From NCBI RefSeq assembly GCF_905220415.1, contig NC_059550.1:9984501-10048500 (forward strand): a stretch of DNA of 64,000 nucleotides, in the 5' to 3' direction. Under the pieces are notes generated by a model. The model worked only from the letters and a program-made list of their open reading frames with translations, ran no database searches and was not told where the DNA came from. Positions 31,731 to 42,451 of this stretch are shown here, piece after piece (the first letter of the stretch is position 1; every line of letters starts with the position of its first letter). The position numbers and the translations under genes were made by a program. The DNA is from Colias croceus (taxonomy: Eukaryota; Arthropoda; Insecta; Lepidoptera; Pieridae).

Positions 31731-32629
31731 TAATATAAACACCAAATGGACCTCCTATCATGAGCTGTTCCAGGGGAATTTTGTGTAAAGCTGGTTTTCA
31801 GTGACGTATCTACGAATTTTAACACCTACTAACCTAGTTACTACAGCGTATCTAAATTAATTAATTTGTTATAACTGCGTATACTCTTATTTATTTGCAT
31901 GCAAGCACTGTACAACTACCTAAGTAGCTTCCTTCTTTTAATTGTGTAAGCTAATAGAAAGGAAATAAACTATAAGAATCTCATCATAAAAACACCTTTT
32001 TATTGTTAAGATAGATATTTCATTTGCAAACAAATCCATCGCCAACTTTCACTATCCATTTCACAACTAAAGTTTTTTGATGAAACTAATATACCAAATT
32101 TTGATAACAACCTGTGCTACAGCTAAGCCAAAAAAAGTGCAATATAGTAACAGACATATAGATAAACATTAGAATTATAGTATAGTTATATTCTAGCGTA
32201 GTAAGTAGAGCAAGTTATCGAAGCGTCTACTTAGTAACCAAGTGATAAAGCCAAGAGATGGAATAATAGCATTTGAGGTGCATTTGCGTCGAGTTATTGA
32301 ATGTAAGTGATTTGATCGTCTTTACGGTGTGATCAAATATTAGTATACTGTTACATTTTACTGTGGGTTTAATCACTTCTTAAGTTAGTTTAGTTAGTAT
32401 ACTGTTACATTTTACTGTGGGTTTAATCACTTCTTAAGTTAAGTAGGTTTTACTAAATGTATTTTTAATCCATGGCTCTATGTCATGCAAGCATGACCTA
32501 GTGAAGTTAGAATATAAAAAGCCCGTGTGTTATTTTAGGTGATATTTCATTTATGTTTCCAACATTATCTAGATATTTGTTCAACTCAACACAAACCCAT
32601 CATCCAAAATAGTAGGCGCGTTGAGAGCA
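31731..32629. other. No gene; local 55-bp duplication at 32340-32443
   Basis: TAGTATACTGTTACATTTTA plus CTGTGGGTTTAATCACTTC occurs twice in direct tandem (32340 and 32395). The two units are nearly identical, so the duplication is recent. The remainder is unassigned. Confidence 0.6.
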
Positions 32630-32765
32630 AAATTACGTTCGCGTCATGGTAATAGCGTCACGTCATGGAGTAAGGCGATGATTTAGCTTTGAATTTTGTC
32701 AAAGAACAGTTTAAAGAACAAGTCAACAAAGAACACTTCTGACACGTGTGCTCGGCATACACCCT
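32630..32765 (+). repeat. Dispersed repeat 'GCGTCATGG', plus copy
   Basis: GCGTCATGGTAATAGCGTC, ACGTCATGGAGTAAGG and CACGTGTGCTCGGCATACAC are shared with 34598-34712. The CACGTGTGCTCGGC ending is the strongest match. Confidence 0.6.
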
Positions 32766-34107
32766 CTTTTTTACTACTTATCAAATTTTAATTATTAGCA
32801 GAATTAGGATTATTAGCTGTCATTTGCTACTATCATAAGCCGTATGATGACTCCTCCAAATTAAGATAAACACTACTAGATAGACATTTTAATTCAATAC
32901 CTATATTCCTTCCCCTATATTTATATGGAATTCACAGATAAGTTAGCACGAATGCGTCTCGTTAGCGAAAGTGCCATTACAGACGGGTCAAGGCGTGGCG
33001 TGACGTCATCAGGCTTGTCTTATTGTACCACGATAAGGGTATTTTGGATGCATAGAGGTTATAAGGATTTGTGATAGGATAATTACACAAGTCTCCTTAA
33101 AATAATAAATTTTAGCAAAAAATGAAACCATCAGAACTGGTTAAAATTTAAATGGGGTCAACCGGCTAGCTAGCTTCAAACTACTAACTAGCTTTCAAAC
33201 AGAAGAAGAATCTTCACAATCGGTTAACCAAGGTGAAAGTTATGGGGTAACAAACCAAAAAAGAAATTACGGTCGAATTACCTCCTCCTTATTTGGAAAT
33301 CCTTAAGATCACTTTATAGAAACTTAAAACCCATAAAATGGGAAAAACATTACACAGTGTCTTTTCGTTTGATTTTACGCTAGCAAGCAAACGCAAACTA
33401 AACTTTCAGATCTAAAATATTCACTCAACACTTCTATATGCAGTGACATTATCTAACATCTGCTAACGAGTACCCCTTTACTTTAACGTATTCGGAATAT
33501 GGCGATAATGTAAGGTTTTAGCCAATTTTAAAGATCAATAATTATTAAATGTATTCAGGTATTTAAATTGTATTTATACATTTTTGTAAATCCATACATA
33601 GGACATTAGTCCTAAAAACTCATTAGAGTTTGTTTGTTTGAACGCGTTTATCTCCAGAACTTCTCTTCGAATTGTGTAATTCTTTTTGTGCAAGATATTC
33701 ATTCATTTTTAATAAAAGCTACAGTCATGCTACGACAAAATGAGCCGAGCAGCAATGAAAAATGTCGCAGAAAAATACATTGAAAACAAATGTAGTTGCG
33801 TGGATTCTACTTCAATAGATATAAACACTGCTTATTCTACATAGTCATAAATATGCCACAATTATTCGGAATCTAATCCCAAACGATACATACAAACATC
33901 TTGTATAGTACTCTAAGCATACTCTAAGCTATCTCGAATTCAATTACTAGCAACGGAAGCTGTTTGCGCAAATTTATTTAACTGTGTTGGTTTTAATTAA
34001 ACGAAGATGCTTATGAAAAAAACTCGTCTAGAATTTGCTACTTTCTCTTATAAATGGGGAAGTTTGAATGTGATTAAATTGAAGATGCTATACATCTTTA
34101 TTATCAA
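32766..34107. other. No gene; scraps of families G and A
   Basis: About 33140-33300 has AACCGGCTAG..., CAATCGGTTAACC and CGAATTACCTCCTCC, resembling family G. About 33628-33660 (GAGTTTGTTTGTTTGAACGC) is a family-A-like head. The rest is unassigned. Confidence 0.4.
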
Positions 34108-34318
34108 CTAGCTTTCCACCCGCAGCTTCGCCCGCGCAGTCAAAGAAAAATCCGAATAGTTCTCCGGGATTTCCGGGATAAAATCTATCCTATTTCCCGG
34201 GGTAAAAAGTAGCCTTTGTCCTTTCTCGGGTGTCAAAATATCTCTATACCAAATTTCATGCAAATTGGTTCAGTAGTTATGGCGTGATTGAGTAACAGAC
34301 AGACAAACAGAGTTACTA
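34108..34318 (-). mobile_element. Helitron family C, subtype with CTTTCTCGGGTGTC
   Basis: It begins (plus) CTAGCTTTCCACCCGCAGC and carries GGATTTCCGGGATAAAATC, CCTTTCTCGGGTGTCAAAA and TGAGTAACAGACAGAC near the 5' end. It belongs with the subtype at 55268-55503 and 57108-57316. Confidence 0.75.
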
Positions 34319-34433
34319 GGCAGTTTAGTTTTTTGTTTAAAAGTTTGATAAATAATTCTTTAATATTTCTGGCATACTCGCAGTGGTAAATAATTTCTCT
34401 TTATTATGATGATGCGCGTCTACTAGGATTCTA

Positions 34434-34460
34434 GTATGAATAAATAAATGTTTGAGTTTG
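34434..34460 (+). mobile_element. Tiny CR1-group LINE tail
   Basis: Only GAATAAATAAATGTTTGAG plus TTTGA remains, the same terminus as at 9243. It is the shortest insertion of this family in the window. Confidence 0.5.
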
Positions 34461-34597
34461 ATGTATGACGTTGTAGATGCACTATCTGTGTAGACGACGC
34501 TTATCATCCATTTATCATCATCTTATATAATCCATTTGCATCTATGAAAAATGGAGATATTATAGTAAAAGTATTTGTTACAAATTATCTTCAAAAT

Positions 34598-34712
34598 ATT
34601 GCGCGTCATGGCAATACCATCACGTCATGGTGTAAGGTGACGAATTTAGTATCTTTGAATCTTGCTAAAAAAGTTTCACTTCGGACACGTGTGCTCGGCA
34701 CACACGCTTTTT
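34598..34712 (+). repeat. Dispersed repeat 'GCGTCATGG', third copy
   Basis: GCGCGTCATGGCAATACCAT, CACGTCATGGTGTAAGG and CACGTGTGCTCGGCACAC match the copies at 27292-27415 and 32630-32765. Confidence 0.6.
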
Positions 34713-35157
34713 ATTATTATTTTTGTTCCGGATAAAACCGGATTGTGTAACTAGTTGTATGTATAAATGTTATTAATTATAACATTGTTATATGCTTAAT
34801 TATCTATTTTTTGTTTCAGGATCGCAGATCGTTACATTTTCTTCGGTGAACAATATTAAAAGAAATTGATGATTCAAAGCTTATCTCTTACTAACTATGT
34901 CATTACACGAAATATTAAATTAATTGCTGTTTTATTTCTTTACCCATGACACATGCTTAGTTTAGCTAAGTTTCTATTCATTTCCATAACTACATACTAA
35001 ACCGATTATAAAAACAATTTCAACTTTCGTAAGCTACTGCATTACTGAATAACATAACACACAATTAATATTTTTCACTATTTTATCTTATTAACATTTG
35101 TTGAATTTTCATATCATGTACTATTTCGAATTATCGCCTATCGTGTATTAGCGTAAA
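34713..35157. other. No gene identified
   Basis: AT-rich unassigned DNA. Confidence 0.4.
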
Positions 35158-35349
35158 TCTATACTAATATTATAAAGCTGAAGAGTTTGTTTGTTTGAAC
35201 GCGCTAATCTCAGGAACTACTGGTCCGATTTGAAAAATGATTTCGGTTTTAGATAGCCCATTTATCGAGGAAGGCTAAAGGCTATATTATCATCACGCTA
35301 AGTCTAACAAGAGCGGAGCAATGTGGGTAAAACCGCGGGGCACAGCTAG
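35158..35349 (+). mobile_element. Helitron family A, complete
   Basis: It starts TCTATACTAATATTATAAAG after A and ends CGCGGGGCACAGCTAG before T. It is 192 bp with the GCGG/CCGC-type hairpin 9-10 bases from CTAG (here one arm is changed: GTGGG...CCGC). It is the best complete reference copy of family A. Confidence 0.9.
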
Positions 35350-35639
35350 TGTTTAATAATGTTTCAATAACAATAAATCAAATGCAATAGAACAACACTA
35401 TTTCTGTGTTAAACCGTTCGCTATCAAATGGTTTGACCGTAATTTAAAACAGACCGCAATCGATTCAAGCGAAAATTGTTTTGGAGAAATAAGAAGCTAA
35501 TATTTGTTTCACTTCGTTTTGTTTTATAGAAAATAGGGCAATAATATGGAGATTCAACCATAAACAATATAAATGGAGTTCTCTGGAAATTAAATTTTGC
35601 ACAGGTACCTATTGGCATAAGACAAAACAATATCTATAT

Positions 35640-35900
35640 TTTTAACCGACTTCAAAAAAAGGAGGAGGTTATCAATTCGGCCGGTATGTTTTTTTTTATG
35701 TATGTACACCGATTACTCCGAGGTTTCTGAACCGATTTACGTGATTCTTTTTTTGTTCGATGCGGGATGGTGTCGAATTGGTCCCATAAAAATTTTATTC
35801 GGATAGGCCCAGTAGTTTTTATTTTATGAGCATTTTTGTCTGTAGGCATTTGTGAATTTTGCAAGTGCAAGTTTGAAGTCGGTTGTTTTTAACGCAGTTA
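35640..35900. mobile_element. Family G TIR element, short copy
   Basis: The ends are TTAACCGACTTCAAAAAAAG and TTTGAAGTCGGTTGTTTTTA then ACGCAGTTA. It contains ATCAATTCGGCCGGTATG and GATGCGGGATGGTGTCG, the reverse of 15715-15925. It is 260 bp and lacks the palindrome of the long copy. Confidence 0.8.
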
Positions 35901-35929
35901 TGACTTGTTATGTACTATCCTAATTCGTA

Positions 35930-36160
35930 TCCTACTAATATTATAAATTCGAAAGTTTGTGATGATGGATGTATGGGTATGTATGTTTGTTACTCTATCA
36001 CGCAAATAGTACTAAACCGATTTCAATGAAATTTAGCACACATATAGAGGATAACTTGGATTAACATATAGAATAGGTTTTATCCTGGAAATCCCACAGA
36101 AACGGGAACTATGCGGGTTTTTCTTTGAAAACGTGGGTGAAGCCGTGGGTGGAAATCTAG
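35930..36160 (+). mobile_element. Helitron family C, complete
   Basis: It starts TCCTACTAATATTATAAATT after A and ends GTGGGTGGAAATCTAG before T. It is 231 bp. The hairpin region GTGGGTGAAGCCGTGGG has accumulated C-to-T/G-to-A changes compared with other copies. Confidence 0.88.
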
Positions 36161-37121
36161 TACATAATGAATTTAAGCTATTATTATTAGTATATCCATA
36201 ACAATTCCTTTCAAGTACTTTATATATAAGTATATATATATAAGTATATATAAGTATATATATAAGTTTAGTTATGTGACGTCATCATTAGTAAAGTTGA
36301 TGCTTCAATGGAGTGGGGTTCGATGCCCGGTGAAGACAAACAACGCATTATTAGGGTATATAAGTTTCATCGTTTACTTGTTCAAAAGAAAATCGATCAG
36401 TGAACAGATGTGATGTACACGTGACCCTTAAAGGGATCATGGGACATCTTATACAAACTAAACTATCTTATGCCTATAGCTCTGCAAAGGTATATTAAAG
36501 ACTAGCGGTCCGCCCCGGCTTCGCCCTTAGTACATATTTCGCAATAAAAGGTAGCCTATGTTCTTTCTCAGGGACTAAAGATTGTCTGTGCCAAATTTTA
36601 TCAAAATCGGTCCAGTAGTTTAAAGACCATGTTTGCTGTAGAGTGTTTGATTGGTCAGGAGAAATATAATAAATGCGTTTAAAATTATTTTATAAATATC
36701 TATAAGGTGGGATATTAGAGATTACAAAACTGTCACGAGTTGATTATTAATAAGCTTTAGAAAAAAATTCAGGTCACGATCTTTATGTAGAGTCTAATTA
36801 ATTTTTTGCACTTAATAAACATAACATTTAACAAAGATATAATAACACCCGAAAAATAAATTACAATCTTAGACCCCATTCGGAATGGGTCTAGATACTC
36901 GAATAAGATGAAAAACGGGTAAAGTAATATAAAAGGAAGGTAAGATACCTCATCCTTGCAAATATTACATGGGCTTGAATAAATGAATTGCCTGAATAAT
37001 ATTTTTTGTCATTCGTTACAACTTGGTAGGTTTGTTAAGTACATTTGAAGGTAAAGTTTAATCAGGTTTTGTAAAAATATGAGATATAAAAAGAAATCTT
37101 TCGGAGTTATTTATTTTATTA
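36161..37121. other. No gene; TATAAG repeats and a Helitron end
   Basis: 36215-36270 is a (TATAAG)/(TATA) simple repeat. 36502-36650 is a minus-strand Helitron fragment: plus strand CTAGCGGTCCGCCCCGGC, then AAAGGTAGCCTATGTTC and AAATCGGTCCAGTAGTTT, with no clear 5' end. The rest is unassigned. Confidence 0.55.
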
Positions 37122-37250
37122 TTGACTGCGGTTTTACCTACATTGCTCCGCTCCTGTTGGTCTTAATGGAATTTTTCAAATCGGACCAGTAGTTCCTAAG
37201 ATTAGCGCGTTAAACAACCAAACTCTTCAGCTTTATAATATTAGTACAGT
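37122..37250 (-). mobile_element. Helitron family A with internal deletion
   Basis: Reverse complement order: TATACTGTACTAATATTATA head, GTTCCTAAG-region words (CGCGCTAATCTTAGG), GTCCGATTTGAAAAATTCC, then a jump to TAAGACCAACAGGAGCGG. The middle (ATTTATCGAGG) and the final CTAG are missing. Confidence 0.7.
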
Positions 37251-37627
37251 ATAGATTATGATCCCAAAATATCTCTCGTATTCGCCCATTCTTTTACTCT
37301 ATAATTGTCATTAAAAAATTCTACACAAGACAATCTTTGTTAGTCACAAATTAAATAAATAAACACTACCTTAAATACAGCAATAATTGTCGACACTACT
37401 AACACAGCTGTTCCTAAACCTAATGCAACTAGGTTTCCTAGGTCACAAGTTTAGATTATTTCCCGCTGGTCCCTGTGTGTATTAGTTTAATTAAATAAAT
37501 AAAGAAGTAGTAGAAGTACTCACTAATCCATCTATTATAATATGTGTCTTTTCATTTATCTATTATATTAATAATTATTAATAGACCGCTAGTTTATAAA
37601 TATAATAGATTGTATATTTATAATTTA
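37251..37627. other. No gene identified
   Basis: AT-rich unassigned DNA. Confidence 0.4.
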
Positions 37628-37850
37628 CTAGATTTCCGCCCGCGGCTTCGCCCGCGTTTGCAAAGGAGAACCCGCATAGTTCCCGTTCCCGTGGGATTTC
37701 CGGGATAAAAACTATCCTATGTGTTAATCCAAGTTACCCCCATATATGTGTGCTAAATTTCATTGTAATCAGTTCAGTAGTTTTTACGTGAAAGAGTAAC
37801 AAACATCCATACATCCATACAAATTTTCGCCTTTATAAGTAAATAGTAGA
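37628..37850 (-). mobile_element. Helitron family C
   Basis: Plus strand: CTAGATTTCCGCCCGCGGC, GTTCCCGTTCCCGTGGG, AAGTTACCCCCATATATGTG, ACAAATTTTCGCC. It lies head to head with the next copy at 37865-38067. Confidence 0.82.
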
Positions 37851-37864
37851 ATATATATTAGATT

Positions 37865-38067
37865 AGACTATTTACAATTTTATATACGAAAATAACTCTG
37901 TCTGCATGGATGTCTCCTTCTGCTTTCATGCTTGAACGAATGAAGCGATTAGAATGAAATTTGGTATAAATATAGCTTGATATCTGAGAAAGGACATAGG
38001 ATAGGTACAATACCGAAAATACTTCGGAATCGAGAATTATACGGATTTTCCGCGGGTGGAAATCTAG
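37865..38067 (+). mobile_element. Helitron family C-like, diverged
   Basis: It contains ATAACTCTGTCTGCATGG, GAATGAAATTTGGTATAAA, CTGAGAAAGGACATAGG and ends CGCGGGTGGAAATCTAG before T. Its 5' end is only about 15 bases from the 5' end of the inverted copy to its left. Confidence 0.65.
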
Positions 38068-38582
38068 TTTTCTGTAAATCGGAACATTTGTTGGTTTGTC
38101 TGTAACGCTTTCACCGCAAAACCAAAATTCATAAAAATATGAAATAACAGAGAACAATATCGAATTTCAATATAAAGGATAGATTGACATCTAACGTTTC
38201 ACAATCTGCCTCAAAACCGTTCATGTTTTTTGAAAACTATACTAATTTCACTCCATCAGACTTTTGTTTCAAGTTTCAAGTCTTTTTGAAAAAACGTTTT
38301 ATTAAACTTGTCTAATGTATTAGTAATTATTTATAAATTCAGGGCAAAGTGTTTGTAACTAAACTCTTCCGAAACGGCTCTACCGATCTTTTTGATAGTT
38401 TTTCTGTGTATTCGGTAAGTCTTTCAATTACATTTACATACAATTACTTCTTAAAAAATTGCATATTTAGATACGTGCACATGAAAATTTATCCAAGCTA
38501 CACTTTTATCAAATTGCATCCCAATCTATTCGCCTACTTAGGAGCTTAATAATATGCAATATACATATTATACGTAATGATA
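38068..38582. other. No gene identified
   Basis: AT-rich unassigned DNA. Confidence 0.4.
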
Positions 38583-38740
38583 ATTAATACTAATATTATA
38601 AAGCTAAAAAGTTGTTTGTTTGTTTGAATGCGCTAATCTCGGGAACTACTGGTCCGATTTGAAAAATAATTTCGGTGTTAGATAGCCCATTTATCGAGGA
38701 AGTCTATCGTCACACTAAGATCAACTGGAGCCAGCTACTA
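38583..38740 (+). mobile_element. Helitron family A, 3' end lost
   Basis: It starts TAATACTAATATTATAAAGC, continues with family-A words to TTATCGAGGAAG and CTAAGATCAACTGGAGCC, and ends in AGCTACT without the hairpin. Confidence 0.75.
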
Positions 38741-38921
38741 TTAAATAATATCACAATCGGCATACACCTTATAATTTATTAAAAGCCAAGAAGGAAAAGC
38801 CTTGGCAACGACAAAAGGTTTATTTTGCTACGTCCACTCTTTGCTAGAAATTCCTTTTAAATATCTTCCTTATTATTTTCTATCGATGCCAAGTATCGTT
38901 AAATAAGAATTCAGTATGTTA

Positions 38922-39152
38922 CGGTGCATTTACATCAAACGAACATAGAGCTAGAGCTAGAACAAGAGCATTATTTCGTGATCTTTTAGTGTAAACGAAA
39001 ACTCGTATTCAGTGTTGTTCAGTATTAGAACATTGCATAGAATCTTTTCGAACGCACTAAGTACAACGAAAGAATGCTCTACGCCCGTTTACACTAAGAT
39101 AATTTGACATAGTGTTAGAATGAGCATTCGCTCGATTGATGTAAATGCACCG
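38922..39152 (+). mobile_element. PIF/Harbinger-like MITE, copy 3 (complete)
   Basis: TIRs CGGTGCATTTACATCAA / TTGATGTAAATGCACCG are flanked by TTA on both sides (38919-38921, 39153-39155). It is 231 bp. This is the cleanest copy and defines the ends and the 3-bp target duplication. Confidence 0.88.
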
Positions 39153-39184
39153 TTATCTATTAACGTGATATATATATCAATATA

Positions 39185-41248
39185 CAGGGTGGCCCGTTTT
39201 CAGTGGTCCAAAAATTTTTTTCAGCTTGAGAGCATCATGAGTAATCATTTAAAACAAACTTTAGTTAAGCGAAAACTTATGGTTTAGAAATTATGAATTT
39301 TTTTTTAAATAATCCGAAGTTTCAATGTTTTTGACACAAAACTACTCTGTTATGAAAACTACTGGACCGAATTGAATGAAATTTGGTGTAGGTATAGCGC
39401 AATAACCTACCTATCGCGCTATAGGCTCATCTTGTGTAAATAATTACACTGAATTTTTTTAATTTAACTTTTTCTGTAGTTTTTTGAATTTCTCGGCAAA
39501 ATGTCGATTTTTCGAAAAAATCCTGTGAAAAAAAAATGTACCACCAAGGTTTTGCTGGTACTGCTAAAAACTTCCTTAACATAAGGTTATTCTTTACACA
39601 AAAAATCATAGTTGTCCTTCGATTGTAACATCTTCAAAAACAATATCATGTGCATTCAACACATGAAAATCGAAAAATTACGAAATTTACCAAAATTCAC
39701 CTTTAATCATTTGGAACGGCCAATTTTTGGTTAAAGAACCATTTATTGCCATAAAAGTCGTTACAAATCAGTATTCACATGGCTATAAAAGTTAAAATGA
39801 ATGAAATAAATTTTTTACCTACTAGCCAAGATAACTTTACTTTATTCTAATGTCAATTTATAGAGTTTTTTTTTTGTTATTTAGTTTTTAGGTTTAAATC
39901 TTAATAAAAGGTTTGGAGAATCAATAAAACAACATAAATATTAATTAACATATTGTTTATTTTTTACAAAAGGTTTTCGAAATGCCGTCCGCCTTTCGCT
40001 AAACATAATCTGCATCTGCGTAAGAAATTTCTTCGCAGCCTATTAAATGGCTGCCGGCTTTCTTTAATGGCTGTTATAGCCATTTGAATTTATGCCTATA
40101 AATAACCATAAATTCATTATACATAGGTACATTTGTTGTACATTTGTACCAGTTTATGGTATTATACCATTTAATACCATAGGTTCATACCTATCCGGAG
40201 AGGAGGATCGGTCGCGGTGGCACCATCCACTGGCCAGCCTGTTCACCCGACTTGAACCCCGTTGATTTTTTCATTTGGGGATACATTAAGGAGATTGTGT
40301 ACGCACGGGAGAGCACATCGGAGCAAGAATTGGAGGAAAATTCAAGTGGCTATAACAGCCATTAAAGAAAGCCGGCAGCCATTTAATAGGCTGCGAATAA
40401 ATTTTCTTAAGTACGCAGATGCAGATTATGTTTAGCGAAAGGCGGACGGCATTTCGAAAACCTTTTGTAAAAAATAAACAATATGTTAATTAATATTTAT
40501 GTTGTTTTATTGATTCTCCAAACCTTTTATTAAGATTTAAACCTAATAACTAAATAACAAAAAAAAACTCTATAAATTGACATTAGAATAAAGTAAAGTT
40601 ATCTTGGCTAGTAGGTAAAAAATTTATTTCATTCATTTTAACTTTTATAGCCATGTGAATACTGATTTGTAACGACTTTTATGGCAATAAATGGTTCTTT
40701 AACCAAAAATTGGCCGTTCCAAATGATTAAAGGTGAATTTTGGTAAATTTCGTAATTTTTCGATTTTCATGTGTTGAATGCACATGATATTGTTTTTGAA
40801 GATGTTACAATCGAAGGACAACTATGATTTTTTGTGTAAAGAATAACCTTATGTTAAGGAAGTTTTTAGCAGTACCAGCAAAACCTTGGTGGTACATTTT
40901 TTTTTCACAGGATTTTTTCGAAAAATCGACATTTTGCCGAGAAATTCAAAAAACTACAGAAAAAGTTAAATTAAAAAAATTCAGTGTAATTATTTACACA
41001 AGATGAGCCTATAGCGCGATAGGTAGGTTATTGCGCTATACCTACACCAAATTTCATTCAATTCGGTCCAGTAGTTTTCATAACAGAGTAGTTTTGTGTC
41101 AAAAACATTGAAACTTCGGATTATTTAAAAAAAAATTCATAATTTCTAAACCATAAGTTTTCGCTTAACTAAAGTTTGTTTTAAATGATTACTCATGATG
41201 CTCTCAAGCTGAAAAAAATTTTTGGACCACTGTAAACGGGCCACCCTG
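39185..41248. mobile_element. Mariner-like foldback element, 0.9-kb arms
   Basis: It begins CAGGGTGGCCCGTTT and ends with the inverted copy, each side bordered by TA (39183-39184, 41249-41250). The arms 39185-40082 and 40347-41248 are nearly identical, including a 60-codon frame repeated exactly in each. A 264-bp centre holds short palindromes and part of a transposase gene. The arms begin inside the transposase C-terminus, so the element looks like an inverted duplication of the 3' half of a mariner-like transposon. It cannot encode its own transposase. Confidence 0.85.
40201..40435 (+). pseudogene. C-terminal fragment of a mariner-like transposase
   Basis: The frame from 40202 reads TIHWPACSPDLNPVDFFIWG then YIKEIVY. 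SPDLNPxDFF(L/I)WG is the block around the third catalytic acidic residue (the D before FF) of IS630/Tc1/mariner-type enzymes, where DDE/D transposases cut and join DNA. A one-base shift near 40341 moves to the frame IQVAITAIKESRQPFNRL, ending at the TAG 40433-40435, which fits the usual C-terminus. The N-terminal helix-turn-helix and the first two acidic residues are absent. The part from 40347 on is repeated in inverted form at the end of the left arm. Confidence 0.8.
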
Positions 41249-41430
41249 TATATATCAAGGTAAATAAATCGTTATTATATAAGACAGAGAGTTTGTATTC
41301 GTTTAACTGGTAGAACTATTGAAGCTTATTATGTCGTGCAAACTTAAGTATAAATATGTTATAGAAGATACCTTTTATTCTGATAAGTGAGCAAAAGCAT
41401 GAGATCACAATGTTTAAAAACATAATCTAA

Positions 41431-41625
41431 TCTATACCAATATTATAAAGCTGAAGAGTTTGTTTGTTTGTTTTGTTTGAAAGCGCTAATCATGGGAACT
41501 ACTGGTCCGTTTTGAAAAATTATTTCGGTGTTAGATAGCTCATTTATCGAGGAAGGCTACCTATATATCATCACGCTACGACGGAGGAGCGGAGCCACGG
41601 GGGTGAAACCGCGCGGAGCAGCTAG
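41431..41625 (+). mobile_element. Helitron family A, complete
   Basis: It starts TCTATACCAATATTATAAAG after A and ends GCGCGGAGCAGCTAG before T. It is 195 bp. The extra TTTG units in the head (TTTGTTTGTTTGTTTTG) show small-repeat slippage. Confidence 0.87.
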
Positions 41626-42451
41626 TTAATAATAAAGCTCTTAAAATATCATACATGACAAATAGAGTTATAATAATAATTTCATCATCATCATCATCGT
41701 AGTAGTTTTTTCGAAGTTTTCCTTCATCTTTATTTTACTCTAGTCTCTATATTATTCTACTCTATATCCTGGAGCCTTAAACAGAAATAAATATATTATA
41801 TCGATGCTTTACAGCCAATAAAGGATAACCGCCACCTATAAAATTGTTCATGAGAGTGGTTTAAAGTGAAAAATATAAAAAAAAAATTCATAAAAAAAAT
41901 TGTATAGACCCCAAAAAGCTGGAGATGCATACAATGTAGCATTGAATTTAGTACTTATTAAATGACGTTTTTATTTTTCCATTATATAGCGCAAAATACA
42001 ATTTACTGTCGCTTATCCTCAAAATGGTTTTTATTTTGTAAACAGGAAAAATGGCATAAGTGTAAATACTTGAATTTTTTGCTTGAGCATAAATGACGTA
42101 ATTCTAATTTAAATGTTATATACATCGAAGAAAAATGTCACAAGCAAAAGTTTTAGGGAAAAAATATAGGTAAATACTGTGTAAGGAGCTAACGAATAAA
42201 AATTAACAGTATGCAAAACTGTATAAAGTTAAATTTTTTAACGGAAATATTTTGCATAAGATACTGAAACTTGCTTTGCCCCAAATTTTGCTTTAGGGAT
42301 GTAAATAATTAGAAGACATCAATATTTATCAAATCTTTATTTGACGTATTAATAGCACATAACATAAGCATCACAAAATCAAAAACAAAATAAAAAATCA
42401 TCTCCGACGAATGGCTCTTACATAGCCGAGCTCAAATTAACTTAAAAATAA

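Noticed and set aside
39427..39609. 60-residue frame repeated at 40824-41006 as a gene duplicated in inverted orientation
   Set aside because: Both are the same place in the two arms of the foldback element; no domain is visible and the frame is short.
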